A program made the position numbers and the translations under genes. Source: an uncultured Oscillochloris sp. (GTDB lineage: Bacteria > Chloroflexota > Chloroflexia > Chloroflexales > Chloroflexaceae). From it: DNA of 17,722 nucleotides. This document shows positions 1-9,428 of this stretch, piece after piece. The DNA is taken from the NCBI GenBank assembly GCA_903877345.1, contig CAIRDL010000400.1, positions 1 through 17,722 of the forward strand. Reading direction: 5' to 3'. Every line of letters begins with the position of its first letter. The stretch's first letter is position 1. Under the pieces are notes generated by a model, which worked only from the letters and a program-made list of their open reading frames with translations, made no database searches and had not been told where the DNA came from.

Positions 1-111
1 CCCCCAGGGGACACGAATGCTGCCATCGGGCCAACGGGTCAGCATCCCTTCACGGATGAGGAAGTCGGTATGCAGTGTGAAGTCATCCGTGGACATTGGG
101 GGTTTCTGCAT
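1..111 (-). CDS. 5' end of an unidentified ORF, truncated by the window edge
   Basis: An open frame of 37 codons begins with ATG at 111-109 and runs off the left edge without a stop. The peptide starts MQKPPMSTDDFTLHTDF and is not recognised. A GAGGGG box sits only 2 nt before this ATG, which is too close for an ideal ribosome site, so the second ATG (codon 6, 96-94) is also possible. The first five codons lie inside the left arm of the 37-bp inverted repeat, and the other arm encodes the same MQKPP start in the opposite direction. It could be a transposase or a small accessory protein. No function is assigned. Confidence 0.4.
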   Translation of the reverse strand, partial: MQKPPMSTDDFTLHTDFLIREGMLTRWPDGSIRVPWG

Positions 112-134
112 TACCCCTCAAAAACAGTAAATAA
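98..134 (+). repeat. Left arm of 37-bp inverted repeat
   Basis: This segment is the reverse complement of 474-510 with one mismatch in 37 positions (position 106 against 502). Just inside each arm the similarity continues weakly. The arms lie about 340 bp apart. In each arm, read outward, an AT-rich part is followed by GAGGGGTAATG and then a run of C, so an ATG with an upstream GA-rich box faces outward on both sides. No convincing target-site duplication is seen outside the arms. Confidence 0.9.
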
Positions 135-271
135 ACGAAAACAGGTAGACTGATGAGACTGCGCCTCCAAGATTTCCTCAATGCGTCTACCGACTCCACC
201 TTTCGTGAAGTGAACAGGGCGAGCTAGGATGGTCGTTTTGGCAGGCGACAGGGCTTGAAATGGCCGATTCA

Positions 272-297
272 CTGCACAGAAGGGACATTCTGTGCAG
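272..297. repeat. Perfect 10-bp hairpin inside the inverted-repeat region
   Basis: CTGCACAGAA (272-281) and TTCTGTGCAG (288-297) are exact reverse complements around a 6-nt loop GGGACA. No T-run follows on either strand, so a rho-independent terminator is unlikely. It lies near the middle of the interval between the two 37-bp repeat arms. It could be an operator for a dimeric regulator or part of a mobile element. Confidence 0.7.
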
Positions 298-473
298 CGA
301 GTTGGTGTGGCCTCAGTATACGCCCAGGGTCAAGAAATCGGAGGGGAGGGCGCAACAAAGCACTGCAAGAAGCAGGGGGGCTAGTCAACCGATGGGATGT
401 TCCAGACCTAACCGCGATGAGTATTGGGCGCAGGTTGCAGAGGAAGGAGCACCGATTTTCTACACGTTACCGA

Positions 474-510
474 TTATTTACTGTTTTTGAGGGGTAATGC
501 AAAAACCCCC
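474..510 (-). repeat. Right arm of 37-bp inverted repeat
   Basis: This is the partner of 98-134, with 36 of 37 positions complementary. Read on the plus strand it carries GAGGGG followed at once by TA and ATG (497-499), then codons for QKPP. After position 510 it no longer resembles the sequence beyond the left arm, so the copied unit ends or was cut here, about 105 bp before the stop of the 927-aa gene. Confidence 0.9.
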
Positions 511-615
511 GTGGTGGATGGTCATGGTGTGCCCTTTGGTGCTGCACGGTGATACGGTCTCATCCTCTGCTCCAACCTCTCCGTATGATCCGTTCGTCAC
601 GCACTGTCCGAGCTT

Positions 616-3399
616 TTAGCGGCGGAGGAAGGGCAGATAGCTCAGATAGCTAGGCGTTTGTAGCGGCGGTGCCGCCACGGCTTGGCCTGGTGCCAGGATC
701 TCGGTGCTCGTTTTATTGCCAGTCTCAGTCCCGACCTGCGTGGTCGTCACGGCGACGCTGATCGCATGTGCGCCAGCATTCGTCACCGTAAAGGCGTGAT
801 CTGCACCGATAGCGAAGGTTGACGGCACGCTGGCCCCATCTGTGACGCAGGTGCCATACTCGCGGCTATTCTCCGTCGAGATCTCGTCGGTGAGCGTCTG
901 GCAGTAGGTGCCATCGGTCGCAGGCGCGAACGTCGCAGCACGCGGTGTCCCGTGGAGGGTCAAGGTGTCGGGTTGCGCGCCTACCAACGATGCGCCGCCA
1001 ATGATCATGGCCGAGCCGTCGCCAAAGGTTGTCAGGGTATAGGGCGCGGTCGCCGCCAGCGCGACCGGGGCACCGGCAGCAACGCCCACGGTGACGGTGT
1101 AGGTCTGCCCGGCGGGCAGATAATAGACCTCTGGGGAGGTTGCGTTGGGCTGGTCTGGGTTAAAGCTTGCGTTGACCAGCCGCAGTGCGCCCGAGATCTC
1201 CTGGGTCGGGTCAAGGGCGGTCGGGCCAAACTGGTGCCCCTCGCTATCGGTAATGAGCAGATCGGCGTCACCTTCGACACCCAGCGTGATCCCAGTATCA
1301 CTGGCGAGCAGCGGGGCTGGTGCCTGTTGTGAAAGACTTACGTCGGCCGGGAAAAGCATACTGACCGGCACGTAGGAGAGTTTGGTACTCCCCGACCATG
1401 TGGTTCCTGGCCAGAGTTCGTAGCGCCACTGGTTCGTGCTCAGATCGACCGTAATTTGGCGGGTGGTGTCACCCGGCCAGTTCGGGTCATAGATAGCGAT
1501 CGTGCCGACGTTCCCGACCTGCTGCGTGCTATAGGCGACAACAGCGTGACCTACTCCGGGTACAGAGAAGACCAAGATCGCCACATTGCCCGCCTGTGTA
1601 ATCTGACGGATGGCATCGAAGGTTTGAGCAGGGGTGTTTTGACTGTGGAGCCACTCTTGGATCTGTTTGCTCTGCTGACGGCCCTGGTAGAGGAAGATAT
1701 AATCCTTCACATTGCTCTGGCCTACCGTCACCGCGCCGTTGATGATTGGGGGTAGGTCGCTGATCTGGGTGAAGCGCCGGTAGAAGGGGTTGAGGGTCGC
1801 TTGCTCGGTCGTATCGTTCGAGTCGAGGTAGCGGAGCATGCTCACGGCAGACATGCCAAAGCAGTCCCCCGCACCGAGGCTGCGGTAGGCCGTGCTGCGG
1901 AAGTAGGCTTGTGCGCCGAACTTCGGCTGACCATTAGGCAGTTCCATACTGGTGGCGGGGAAGGTGCGCTTGAAAATATCCCAGCTTGCGCCGGGGATGG
2001 CGTCGCCAGGGGTATAGCCAAAGTTGGAGAAGGCGCGGTTACTGTTAAAACCGTCGAGGCTGGGGGTGTAGGCACCCTTCACGTTCATCTGGGCGGTGTC
2101 GCTGTTGACACTGCCAACGCTGTTGCTGACCTGCACCCAGTAGGCAGTGTTCGCGTTCAGCGACGGTGTGGCGAAGGTGCGACCTGTGGCACCGGAGACT
2201 GGCCGACTGGTGTCGCCGCTTACGCCTTCGTACCACTGGTAGCTAAATGGCTGGGTGCCACTACCGCCGACTACATCCAGCGTCACCGCTGTTCCAGGGC
2301 GGATGCGCTGACTGAGCGGTTGGGCAGAGAGCGTGGGGGTATTATCTTCGGTACGCTGATAGACACCGTTTGCGCCTTCTGGTGCTGCGTAGAGGATGGC
2401 AGAATCACTGGGTTTTAGCGCTACGGCCTGCATACTGAAATTTGGCAATGAGTCGGCATGAATACTGACCCAGTTATCACCGCCATTGGTACTTCGAAAT
2501 ACACCAAGATTATTTGTCACCGCATAGAGCGTAGTAGGGGTATTTGGGTTAATAAGCAGAATAGTGATGTCTGGAAAAGGTGAGGGATTGCTAAAAGCCG
2601 GAGGAGGTAAGCCAGAACCGCTGAAAACCCAGGAGTCACCTCTATCATTACTCCGAAATACACCTCTGTTTGTTCCGGTATAAAGAACGGATGGGGATAC
2701 GGAATTAACAGCCAACGTATTGATAATAAGCCCAGCGGGGTCACTTACACTCGGTAGCGTTGTCGTGATCCATGTAGTACCGTTATCGGTACTGCGATAA
2801 ATTTCCGATCCGCCAGTATAAATGGTTGCCGTTGTTGGGTCGATAGCTAATGGGCTTACGGATGAATTCGTTGGCAGATGATTGCTAATGTCATTCCAGG
2901 TGTCCCCACCATCAGTGCTGTGGAATAGGTGTGGAACGGTTTGTGGCAATGCGGTAGCGAAGAGGTTTTTTGCATCCCTTGGGTCAATTACAATATTTTC
3001 AGCGCAAAGGCCACCTGTGCCTAATGTGACACTAGACCAAGTACTGCCATTATCCTTACTGCGGGAAATAGCAAAGCATCCTCCAACATAGATAGTGGGT
3101 GTCGCCGGGTCAAATGCGAACGACCGAACAGTACTCATGGGAAAGCTGGTTACTGCATTCCAGGTGACGCCATCATCGTTGCTTCGGAATAATGAGTCGC
3201 CTAGACCACCATACCCTCCAGCATACACCGTTGTCGGATTCTTGGGATCTACGCCTAATGCAGCAATATTTTTTCCAGTGAGGCCACTACTTGTCCAACT
3301 GCTCACACCGGCAGACGCCGACGGTGCTGCTATGACAAACAAAGCTACCAGGGCGAGTATGGTGAGCGTAGACGAAACGATGCGGCGGCGCTGAAGCAT
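616..3399 (-). CDS. Secreted Asp-box propeller, Ig-like and papain-fold protein (927 aa)
   Basis: This is probably an exported, surface-attached or extracellular protein. Residues 1-30 form a signal peptide (RRR, then a hydrophobic core, cleavage near ASA-G). Residues 40-350 carry six Asp-box motifs (SxDxGxTW type) near 73, 114, 161, 203, 250 and 303, as in BNR/YCF48-like beta-propellers. Residues 354-441 look like an Ig-like domain (YQWYEG, AYWVQVSN). Residues 505-675 resemble a papain-fold/C39-like peptidase, with Cys513 in GDCFGMS, His618 in GVGHAVVAY and Asp638 or Asn640 in YDPN as the likely catalytic set. The C-terminus ends SYLPFLRR, a tail common on exported Chloroflexota proteins. 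GAGGAG lies 8 nt before the ATG. The start is only 27 bp after the hsdS stop on the same strand. The substrate is unknown and peptidase activity is inferred. Confidence 0.88.
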   Translation of the reverse strand: MLQRRRIVSSTLTILALVALFVIAAPSASAGVSSWTSSGLTGKNIAALGVDPKNPTTVYAGGYGGLGDSLFRSNDDGVTWNAVTSFPMSTVRSFAFDPATPTIYVGGCFAISRSKDNGSTWSSVTLGTGGLCAENIVIDPRDAKNLFATALPQTVPHLFHSTDGGDTWNDISNHLPTNSSVSPLAIDPTTATIYTGGSEIYRSTDNGTTWITTTLPSVSDPAGLIINTLAVNSVSPSVLYTGTNRGVFRSNDRGDSWVFSGSGLPPPAFSNPSPFPDITILLINPNTPTTLYAVTNNLGVFRSTNGGDNWVSIHADSLPNFSMQAVALKPSDSAILYAAPEGANGVYQRTEDNTPTLSAQPLSQRIRPGTAVTLDVVGGSGTQPFSYQWYEGVSGDTSRPVSGATGRTFATPSLNANTAYWVQVSNSVGSVNSDTAQMNVKGAYTPSLDGFNSNRAFSNFGYTPGDAIPGASWDIFKRTFPATSMELPNGQPKFGAQAYFRSTAYRSLGAGDCFGMSAVSMLRYLDSNDTTEQATLNPFYRRFTQISDLPPIINGAVTVGQSNVKDYIFLYQGRQQSKQIQEWLHSQNTPAQTFDAIRQITQAGNVAILVFSVPGVGHAVVAYSTQQVGNVGTIAIYDPNWPGDTTRQITVDLSTNQWRYELWPGTTWSGSTKLSYVPVSMLFPADVSLSQQAPAPLLASDTGITLGVEGDADLLITDSEGHQFGPTALDPTQEISGALRLVNASFNPDQPNATSPEVYYLPAGQTYTVTVGVAAGAPVALAATAPYTLTTFGDGSAMIIGGASLVGAQPDTLTLHGTPRAATFAPATDGTYCQTLTDEISTENSREYGTCVTDGASVPSTFAIGADHAFTVTNAGAHAISVAVTTTQVGTETGNKTSTEILAPGQAVAAPPLQTPSYLSYLPFLRR

Positions 3400-3426
3400 A
3401 GGTTGTACTCCTCTTGTGTGCTGAAA

Positions 3427-4746
3427 CTAGATTCTGTCTGTAGACTCGCCCACCCACCCCCGCACATCAATCTGCCCCGTCACCGCCGCCGCAATCAGCG
3501 CCACCCGATGCTCCCGCAGCAGCCCGCTCATCTCCTCGGCCTTGGCGATCAGCGTGTCGATCTGGGTGGTTTCGCTCTCGATATAGGCCGTAATAGAACA
3601 TTGTTCATCAAGTGGTGGCACACCCAGCGCGACATCATTCCAATCTTCAGTTCGTAGCGCTTTTGTGCCATGCCCAGCAGTGTCGGTACGGGCAAGGAAC
3701 GCATCTGAGAGGCCGCGCAGTACCCAGGCAAGGAAACGTGCTGAAAAGCTGTTGTTCGGATGTAGCGCTTTGAGGTCCTGGTTGATTGCAAGCGGAACAA
3801 GATTTACTGAGACTGGAAGGGTATGGACAAGGATCATGCCTCGCACAACAATGATGACGCTCTCTTTGTCAACCAGGCTTGCTGCGCCGCTATCTAATGC
3901 GTATTGCGTGATGTGATCTTCGGTGTCCGAAAGGAGATCAACCTTGAGATCTTTTGCTGACGCCCAAGGAATAGTCCCATCCCAATAGCCCAAATTCGAC
4001 TTATCGGGTGTGCCGCCGCTTTCCATCTTCACCAAATGCTTGATTGGCTTCACCTCCCAATGCGTCGGCACCGCCCCCAGCCAAGGCACACCGCTGTCGC
4101 GCATGGGCGCGGCGGGGTCAAGCCCCTTGGTGACCACATGGCTGATCAGGGCGCGGCGCTTCTCCTGAAGCGTGGCGATGAGCGCGGTCTGTTTCGCTAC
4201 CAGCGTGTCAATCCGTGCCGTCTCGGCGTCGAGAAAGGCGGCGATGGTGCGCTGTTCCTCTTTAGGGGGAAGAGGAAATACGGTATTGCCGATTTGCTCC
4301 GCGTTCACACGCGGCATCTTTGAGCCATAGGTGTACGAATCGATAAGCTTAATGGTAGATTCAGACAGGAGTTGATACAGCAGAAATCGCCCATATCATC
4401 TTTGTCCAGGTCGGATCGTGAGTAACTCAGTAGTACATACACCAGAAAAATCAGGCAGAACAACCTTGGCGAGATACGGTCGTAATTTTCCAAAGAGGAC
4501 ATCACCCGCTTGGAAAACACCAACAATACTCTCAACCTGCTCTGCTGTTGCTTCAATGAGCAGATGCCCTGTTTGCGACTCGATATTTTCCAGTCCGAGA
4601 TACATAGCTTCTTCCGGCTTGGTATCTAGTCGGTCATTGATGATGTTCGCGGTATGTTTCAATCGGATCGCATCCCAATGCGCCGGGATCTCACCCAGCC
4701 ACTCAACGCCGGAGTCCTTGTAGGCGGGGTATCGTGGGAAGGTCAT
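3427..4746 (-). pseudogene. hsdS: hsdS, type I DNA specificity subunit, interrupted by an in-frame TGA
   Basis: HsdS recognises the split target of a type I system and recruits HsdM. The ATG at 4746 opens a frame that stops at TGA 4398-4396 (codon 117), then continues in the same frame to 3427, which would give 439 residues, a normal HsdS length. Seen in order are TRD1 (DSGVEWLGEIPAHW near residue 11), the lost codon, then YGRFLLYQLL and YTYGSKMPRV typical of the end of a TRD, a central conserved helix (EEQRTIAAFLDAETARIDTL), TRD2 (DSGVPWLGAVPTHW, then GTIPWASAKDLK) and the distal helix (ESETTQIDTLIAKAEE). The start overlaps the stop of the upstream TOPRIM gene by 4 nt (ATGA). A restart at ATG 4317 would lack TRD1, so a natural split subunit is unlikely. 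Sequencing error, point mutation or stop readthrough are alternatives. Confidence 0.88.
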
Positions 4747-5399
4747 TGCTGGGTCTCCTGGGCTGCGTGTAGGGCGGCAATCGCGGCGGCCGTGTCATCG
4801 CGCAGGCGGCACCAAGCCGAGAGTTGATCGAGCGGGCTGCCGACTGGCAATCCTTCCAGCAACTGCTTGCGCTGCCGCCCAAAATCTTGCTTGAACTGCG
4901 CCTGGCGTTTGCCGCTGAGCGGTTGCGCCGCCGCCAGTAACGCGGCCTCCAAATGCTCCTTGGGGCGTCGGGTCTGCTCAATCCGATTCAGCGGCGGCAG
5001 GTTTAACGGGGCGCGACCGTTGGGTCGCCCCGCCACCCGCCGGATCGCCGCCTCGTCAGTGAGCAGCCACGCCTCGGTCTCGTGGATCGGCACCAGCGCG
5101 ACCGAGCGGGGCGTCAGTGCGCTTGCGGCCACCGCCTGCGCGATCTCAGTGTAGCGCAGTGTCGGGTCGTCTTGGTCGGCATCACGATGCACAAAATAGA
5201 GATTCGCCCCCGGCAACAGTTGGTGCGCCGCACGTAAGCGTAGCGCGACATCATGACCGACGGGCGCTGCCAAACGGGCGAAGGGTGGCACGAGTCCGCT
5301 CGCCTCCGTCGCGCCTGCCGCGATGCAGAGGCTTGTCAGGTGCTCCAGGAGCCCAGTTTCGGTCGAGCCCTCACCAATCAAGAGAAACTGCACCCGCAT
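4743..5399 (-). CDS. TOPRIM-like (DUF4276-like) protein, partner of an AAA ATPase
   Basis: This 218-aa protein has the outline of a TOPRIM fold. A first strand ends in LIGEGSTE with Glu10 and Glu14, a second acidic cluster follows at FVHRDAD (Asp73, Asp75), and then IHETEAWLL (residues 105-113) contributes more acidic residues. TOPRIM proteins of this kind are encoded next to SMC/OLD-like ATPases and are thought to cut DNA or RNA. The gene begins directly after the ATPase stop (TAG then ATG) and overlaps the hsdS start by 4 nt, so the three genes are translationally coupled. The position inside a type I locus recalls RloA/RloB-type accessory genes. The family name is a judgement from motifs and the nuclease activity is inferred. 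Confidence 0.7.
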   Translation of the reverse strand: MRVQFLLIGEGSTETGLLEHLTSLCIAAGATEASGLVPPFARLAAPVGHDVALRLRAAHQLLPGANLYFVHRDADQDDPTLRYTEIAQAVAASALTPRSVALVPIHETEAWLLTDEAAIRRVAGRPNGRAPLNLPPLNRIEQTRRPKEHLEAALLAAAQPLSGKRQAQFKQDFGRQRKQLLEGLPVGSPLDQLSAWCRLRDDTAAAIAALHAAQETQQ

Positions 5400-6857
5400 C
5401 TACGCCTGCCTTTCGGTCAATGCCGCAAGATCTAGGGTGGGCAGGTGCAACTGCGCGTTTTCCGGCGCAGCCAGATAGTCAACAATGGTGCTTAGGCTCA
5501 TCGCCGTCACATCTTCCTGGTGCGTGCGCCACGTCCGCTCCAGGGGGCGAAACCGAACCGTTCGCACCAGCTCGCCGGACTGCCCCCGGATGCGAACCTC
5601 CTGGGCAAAGAGCAGGTCGTCAGGCCGTTGAAGCTGCACAAAGACCGGGGAATGGGTGGCGACCACCACTTGGCGCAGCGGGTTTTCCTCGTCCGGTACC
5701 GTCGTCTGATCCACCGCCAGCGCTTGGAGCAGTTCCGTCAGCTCGCCCATTCGCGCTGGATGGATACCGTTCTCTGGCTCCTCAATGCAGATCAGCCCCC
5801 GTGTCTCCGCGTCAGCTACCAGCACGGCCAGCGTCAGGAAGCGCAGCGTGCCATCAGACAGCGCAGCCGCAGGGAGGCGGACGCCGCTCCGCTCTTGCGC
5901 CACGATGGTCAACATCTGACGCACATCATCAACCTCAACCGCAAGTGAACTGATGGGGACCAAGCGGGCCAAACGATTGGCGACGCTGGCATAGACATCC
6001 GCCGCATCGCCCCCGGCACGCTGCACACGGGTCGCCAAACGATAGAGCGTTGCGGGCAGATGACCGCCCGCGCTGGTGATGCTTGGCGGAGTCTGAAAGC
6101 GGTCAGAGCGCCGCATCGCCGATGGCTCTAGGGCCAGAAAGCGCCAACTCTGCATTTCACGGCGAGCCGCGAGGATCGTCGGGGTCGCGGAGGTGTTGGA
6201 AGTCCCGACAATCGTCTTTGGCGCGCTTGAGGCAGGTGCCACCTGCCCAGGGCCACGCGAGCCACCGTCTTGGTGTACCACAATCTCCGTCTGACCGTCG
6301 GAAGCCTGTCGGGTGGAAATAAAGCCCGACTGGGTCTTGCGCTTGTTCTTGACGACCGCTGCCCGAAAAAACTTTGCGCTATGCGGGAACGTGAGCCTGC
6401 TGACGGCCTCGCCTTCGGTGATGTAGTCCAGTTTTTCTTCCAACAGCACCAGACGACCAAGGGTACCCCGTTGATCGGGCGGTTCGTAGCCGATCTGTAC
6501 GTCGTAGCGCAGAAAGGTCGAGGTCACTTGGGCCGCACGGCCAAAATCATCGCGTACCTGCGGGTCAACGATCAACTCTACAGCAATCCGAAAGCGTAGC
6601 TCAGCCTCGGTGTGTTCCCCGTGCGGGGTCGCTCGATAAAACAGATCGCGCAGATCGCTGGTTTCGAGATCGCCGTCACGCACGCGCAGTGCAGCTTCAA
6701 CGAGCGTATGGTCGGCAAGCAATGAGAGCAAGCGAATCGCGTCAAAAAGGTTTGATTTGCCAACGCTGTTTGGCCCCGCAATACAGGTCAGCGGCCCAAA
6801 GTCCACGCGCACGCCCATCAGATTCTTGAACCCGTCCACTTCGAGGCGTGTCAACAT
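5400..6857 (-). CDS. SMC/OLD-like AAA ATPase (AAA_21 type) in a restriction locus
   Basis: This 485-aa ATPase has an ABC-type head with little room for a long coiled coil. Walker A is GPNSVGKSN (28-36), the signature-like motif is LSDGT (333-337), Walker B is LICIEE with the D-loop-like ENGIHP (355-367), and the switch histidine is in ATHSP (400-404). The N-terminus (LEVDGFKNL) is typical of RecF/OLD-like ATPases. Such proteins usually act as sensors or motors for a partner nuclease, and the TOPRIM gene starts at the very next base after this stop. GAAGGA about 8 nt before the ATG supports the start. It lies 37 bp downstream of hsdM on the same strand. A role in phage defence is inferred from context. 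Confidence 0.87.
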   Translation of the reverse strand: MLTRLEVDGFKNLMGVRVDFGPLTCIAGPNSVGKSNLFDAIRLLSLLADHTLVEAALRVRDGDLETSDLRDLFYRATPHGEHTEAELRFRIAVELIVDPQVRDDFGRAAQVTSTFLRYDVQIGYEPPDQRGTLGRLVLLEEKLDYITEGEAVSRLTFPHSAKFFRAAVVKNKRKTQSGFISTRQASDGQTEIVVHQDGGSRGPGQVAPASSAPKTIVGTSNTSATPTILAARREMQSWRFLALEPSAMRRSDRFQTPPSITSAGGHLPATLYRLATRVQRAGGDAADVYASVANRLARLVPISSLAVEVDDVRQMLTIVAQERSGVRLPAAALSDGTLRFLTLAVLVADAETRGLICIEEPENGIHPARMGELTELLQALAVDQTTVPDEENPLRQVVVATHSPVFVQLQRPDDLLFAQEVRIRGQSGELVRTVRFRPLERTWRTHQEDVTAMSLSTIVDYLAAPENAQLHLPTLDLAALTERQA

Positions 6858-6894
6858 AGAGCCATTCCTTCATTGGGCCGCTACCGGAACCGCG

Positions 6895-8625
<1,731 letters not shown>

Positions 8626-8768
8626 AGCAGCACCTTGGGGGCTCAGCGCGCACGCCCGAGCGGCGCTTGGCGAGACAAACCTTCCTGACGCGGCGCAATC
8701 AGTTTGCGCGGGGATCGCGAGAATGCTAGAATAGTGGAGGAACGCCCAAACTCCATTGGTACGAGCAG

Positions 8769-8803
8769 AACCCACTCCGTGCTTGGCGGCCGGCGAGTGG
8801 GTT
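8769..8803. repeat. Stem-loop in the hsdM 5' leader
   Basis: AACCCACTC (8769-8777) and GAGTGGGTT (8795-8803) are perfect reverse complements separated by 17 nt. On the plus strand the stem is followed by TT, which is weakly terminator-like, but no plus-strand gene lies upstream. On the minus strand it would lie in the untranslated leader of hsdM, between the TATACT box and the GTG start. It could be an attenuator or a protein-binding site. Confidence 0.5.
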
Positions 8804-8821
8804 TTGTGCATGTTGGGGGCC

Positions 8822-8830
8822 AGTATAGCA
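8822..8830 (-). promoter_or_regulatory. Possible extended -10 promoter for hsdM
   Basis: Read on the minus strand, TGCTATACT matches an extended -10 element (TGnTATACT, one mismatch to TATAAT). No good TTGACA-like box is found at the usual distance. The leader to the GTG at 8625 would be about 190 nt and would contain the 9-bp stem-loop. The same -10 hexamer, TATACT, is used in the IS promoter at 15679-15684. Confidence 0.3.
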
Positions 8831-8982
8831 TAGGGCACGGCACACAGCCCGAGGATAGAGCGATGAAATCCCCGTGAAAAAGACGAGCAGATACGTGGTG
8901 GCGAGCGTGTGCCTTGTTCGTCGGAGATCATAGGGCACGCAGCATCCCCGCGCCTCGGCATTCCCCGCCAATCAAGACCTTC

Positions 8983-9411
8983 CCCTTGGCCGCAAAGTAC
9001 GATGAAATTGTGATCGATGTGGGGGGCCGCGATACCGGCAGCTTGCGTGCGGCCCTCACGGTCGCCACCACGCTGGTCATCCCGGTGCAGCCACGCAGCT
9101 TCGATATATGGGCGGTTGATCAGGTGGCGGAGTTGGTGGAAGAAGCGCGTACGATCAATGCGGATCTGCGCGCCGTGATTGTCCTGAACGCAGCTGATGC
9201 TCAGGGCCGCGATAATGAGGACGCCGCCAATGTTTTGCGTGAGGTCGCGGGGCTGGAGTTGCTCACGGTGATCATCGGCAGGCGAAAGGCGTTTCCCAAT
9301 GCGGCGGCCGCCGGTCGTGCGGTAACCGAGCATACGCCAAAAGACTCCAAGGCTATTGAAGCATTGACGGCGCTGGTCGCGGCTTTGTATCGCTCAACAA
9401 CAGCGTTATGA
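8983..9411 (+). pseudogene. ParA-like partition ATPase, N-terminal part missing
   Basis: ParA ATPases move plasmids or integrative elements to daughter cells. The frame ending at 9411 carries the second half of a plasmid-type ParA: LAAKYDEIVIDVGGRDTG (Walker A'-distal Asp region), LVIPVQPRSFDIWAVDQV and a C-terminal helix. The P-loop (KGGxGKT) and the following 60 or so residues are absent. Sequence before about 8983 does not look like ParA, and no start with a good ribosome site precedes the homologous part. The RHH gene follows 17 bp later, as expected for a two-gene partition cassette. A remnant is the best reading. A short functional variant cannot be excluded. Confidence 0.75.
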
Positions 9412-9428
9412 TTTCGGGGTGATATACA

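Larger units (their letters stand above)
112..615. other. 504-bp region with no convincing gene
   Basis: This stretch lies between the leftward partial ORF and the stop codon of the secreted 927-aa gene. It holds most of the inverted repeat pair (98-134 and 474-510), a perfect 10-bp hairpin at 272-297, and short open frames (up to 80 codons) with no recognisable protein. A 40-codon frame at 497-619 starts MQKPP inside the right repeat arm and ends over the stop of the 927-aa gene. It looks like a relic of the same start region that begins the partial ORF at 111. The segment bounded by the repeats may be a MITE-like element or the junction of two inverted copies of one element. Confidence 0.6.
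8626..8997. other. hsdM leader and boundary with the ParA remnant (372 bp, no gene seen)
   Basis: This region separates the leftward hsdM from the rightward ParA remnant. It contains a possible promoter for hsdM (near 8822-8830), a 9-bp stem-loop (8769-8803) and two copies of CATAGGGCACG (near 8829 and 8929). Open frames crossing it on both strands look fortuitous. The missing 5' half of parA should lie here if the cassette were intact, but no P-loop can be found, so a deletion joins the two modules between roughly 8900 and 8985. Confidence 0.5.

Noticed and set aside
547..592. ATACGG/CCGTAT inverted repeat after the 927-aa gene as a terminator
   Set aside because: The stem is only 6 bp with a loop over 20 nt and no T-run.
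1801..2418. Plus-strand open frame of 205 codons
   Set aside because: It is antisense to the papain-like and Ig-like part of the secreted 927-aa protein and has no recognisable feature.
3427..4317. A naturally split hsdS (two half-subunits)
   Set aside because: The second piece starts after TRD1 and the first lacks a conserved helix; both lie in the same frame with one stop, so a nonsense change is simpler.
5117..5953. Plus-strand open frame of 278 codons
   Set aside because: It is antisense to the TOPRIM and ATPase genes, with proline- and arginine-rich low-complexity translation typical of shadows in GC-rich DNA.
8626..9333. Upstream extension of the hsdM reading frame (would give 812 aa)
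   Set aside because: The added part is antisense to the ParA remnant and has no HsdM-like sequence; the GTG at 8625 with AAGG upstream fits the family N-terminus.
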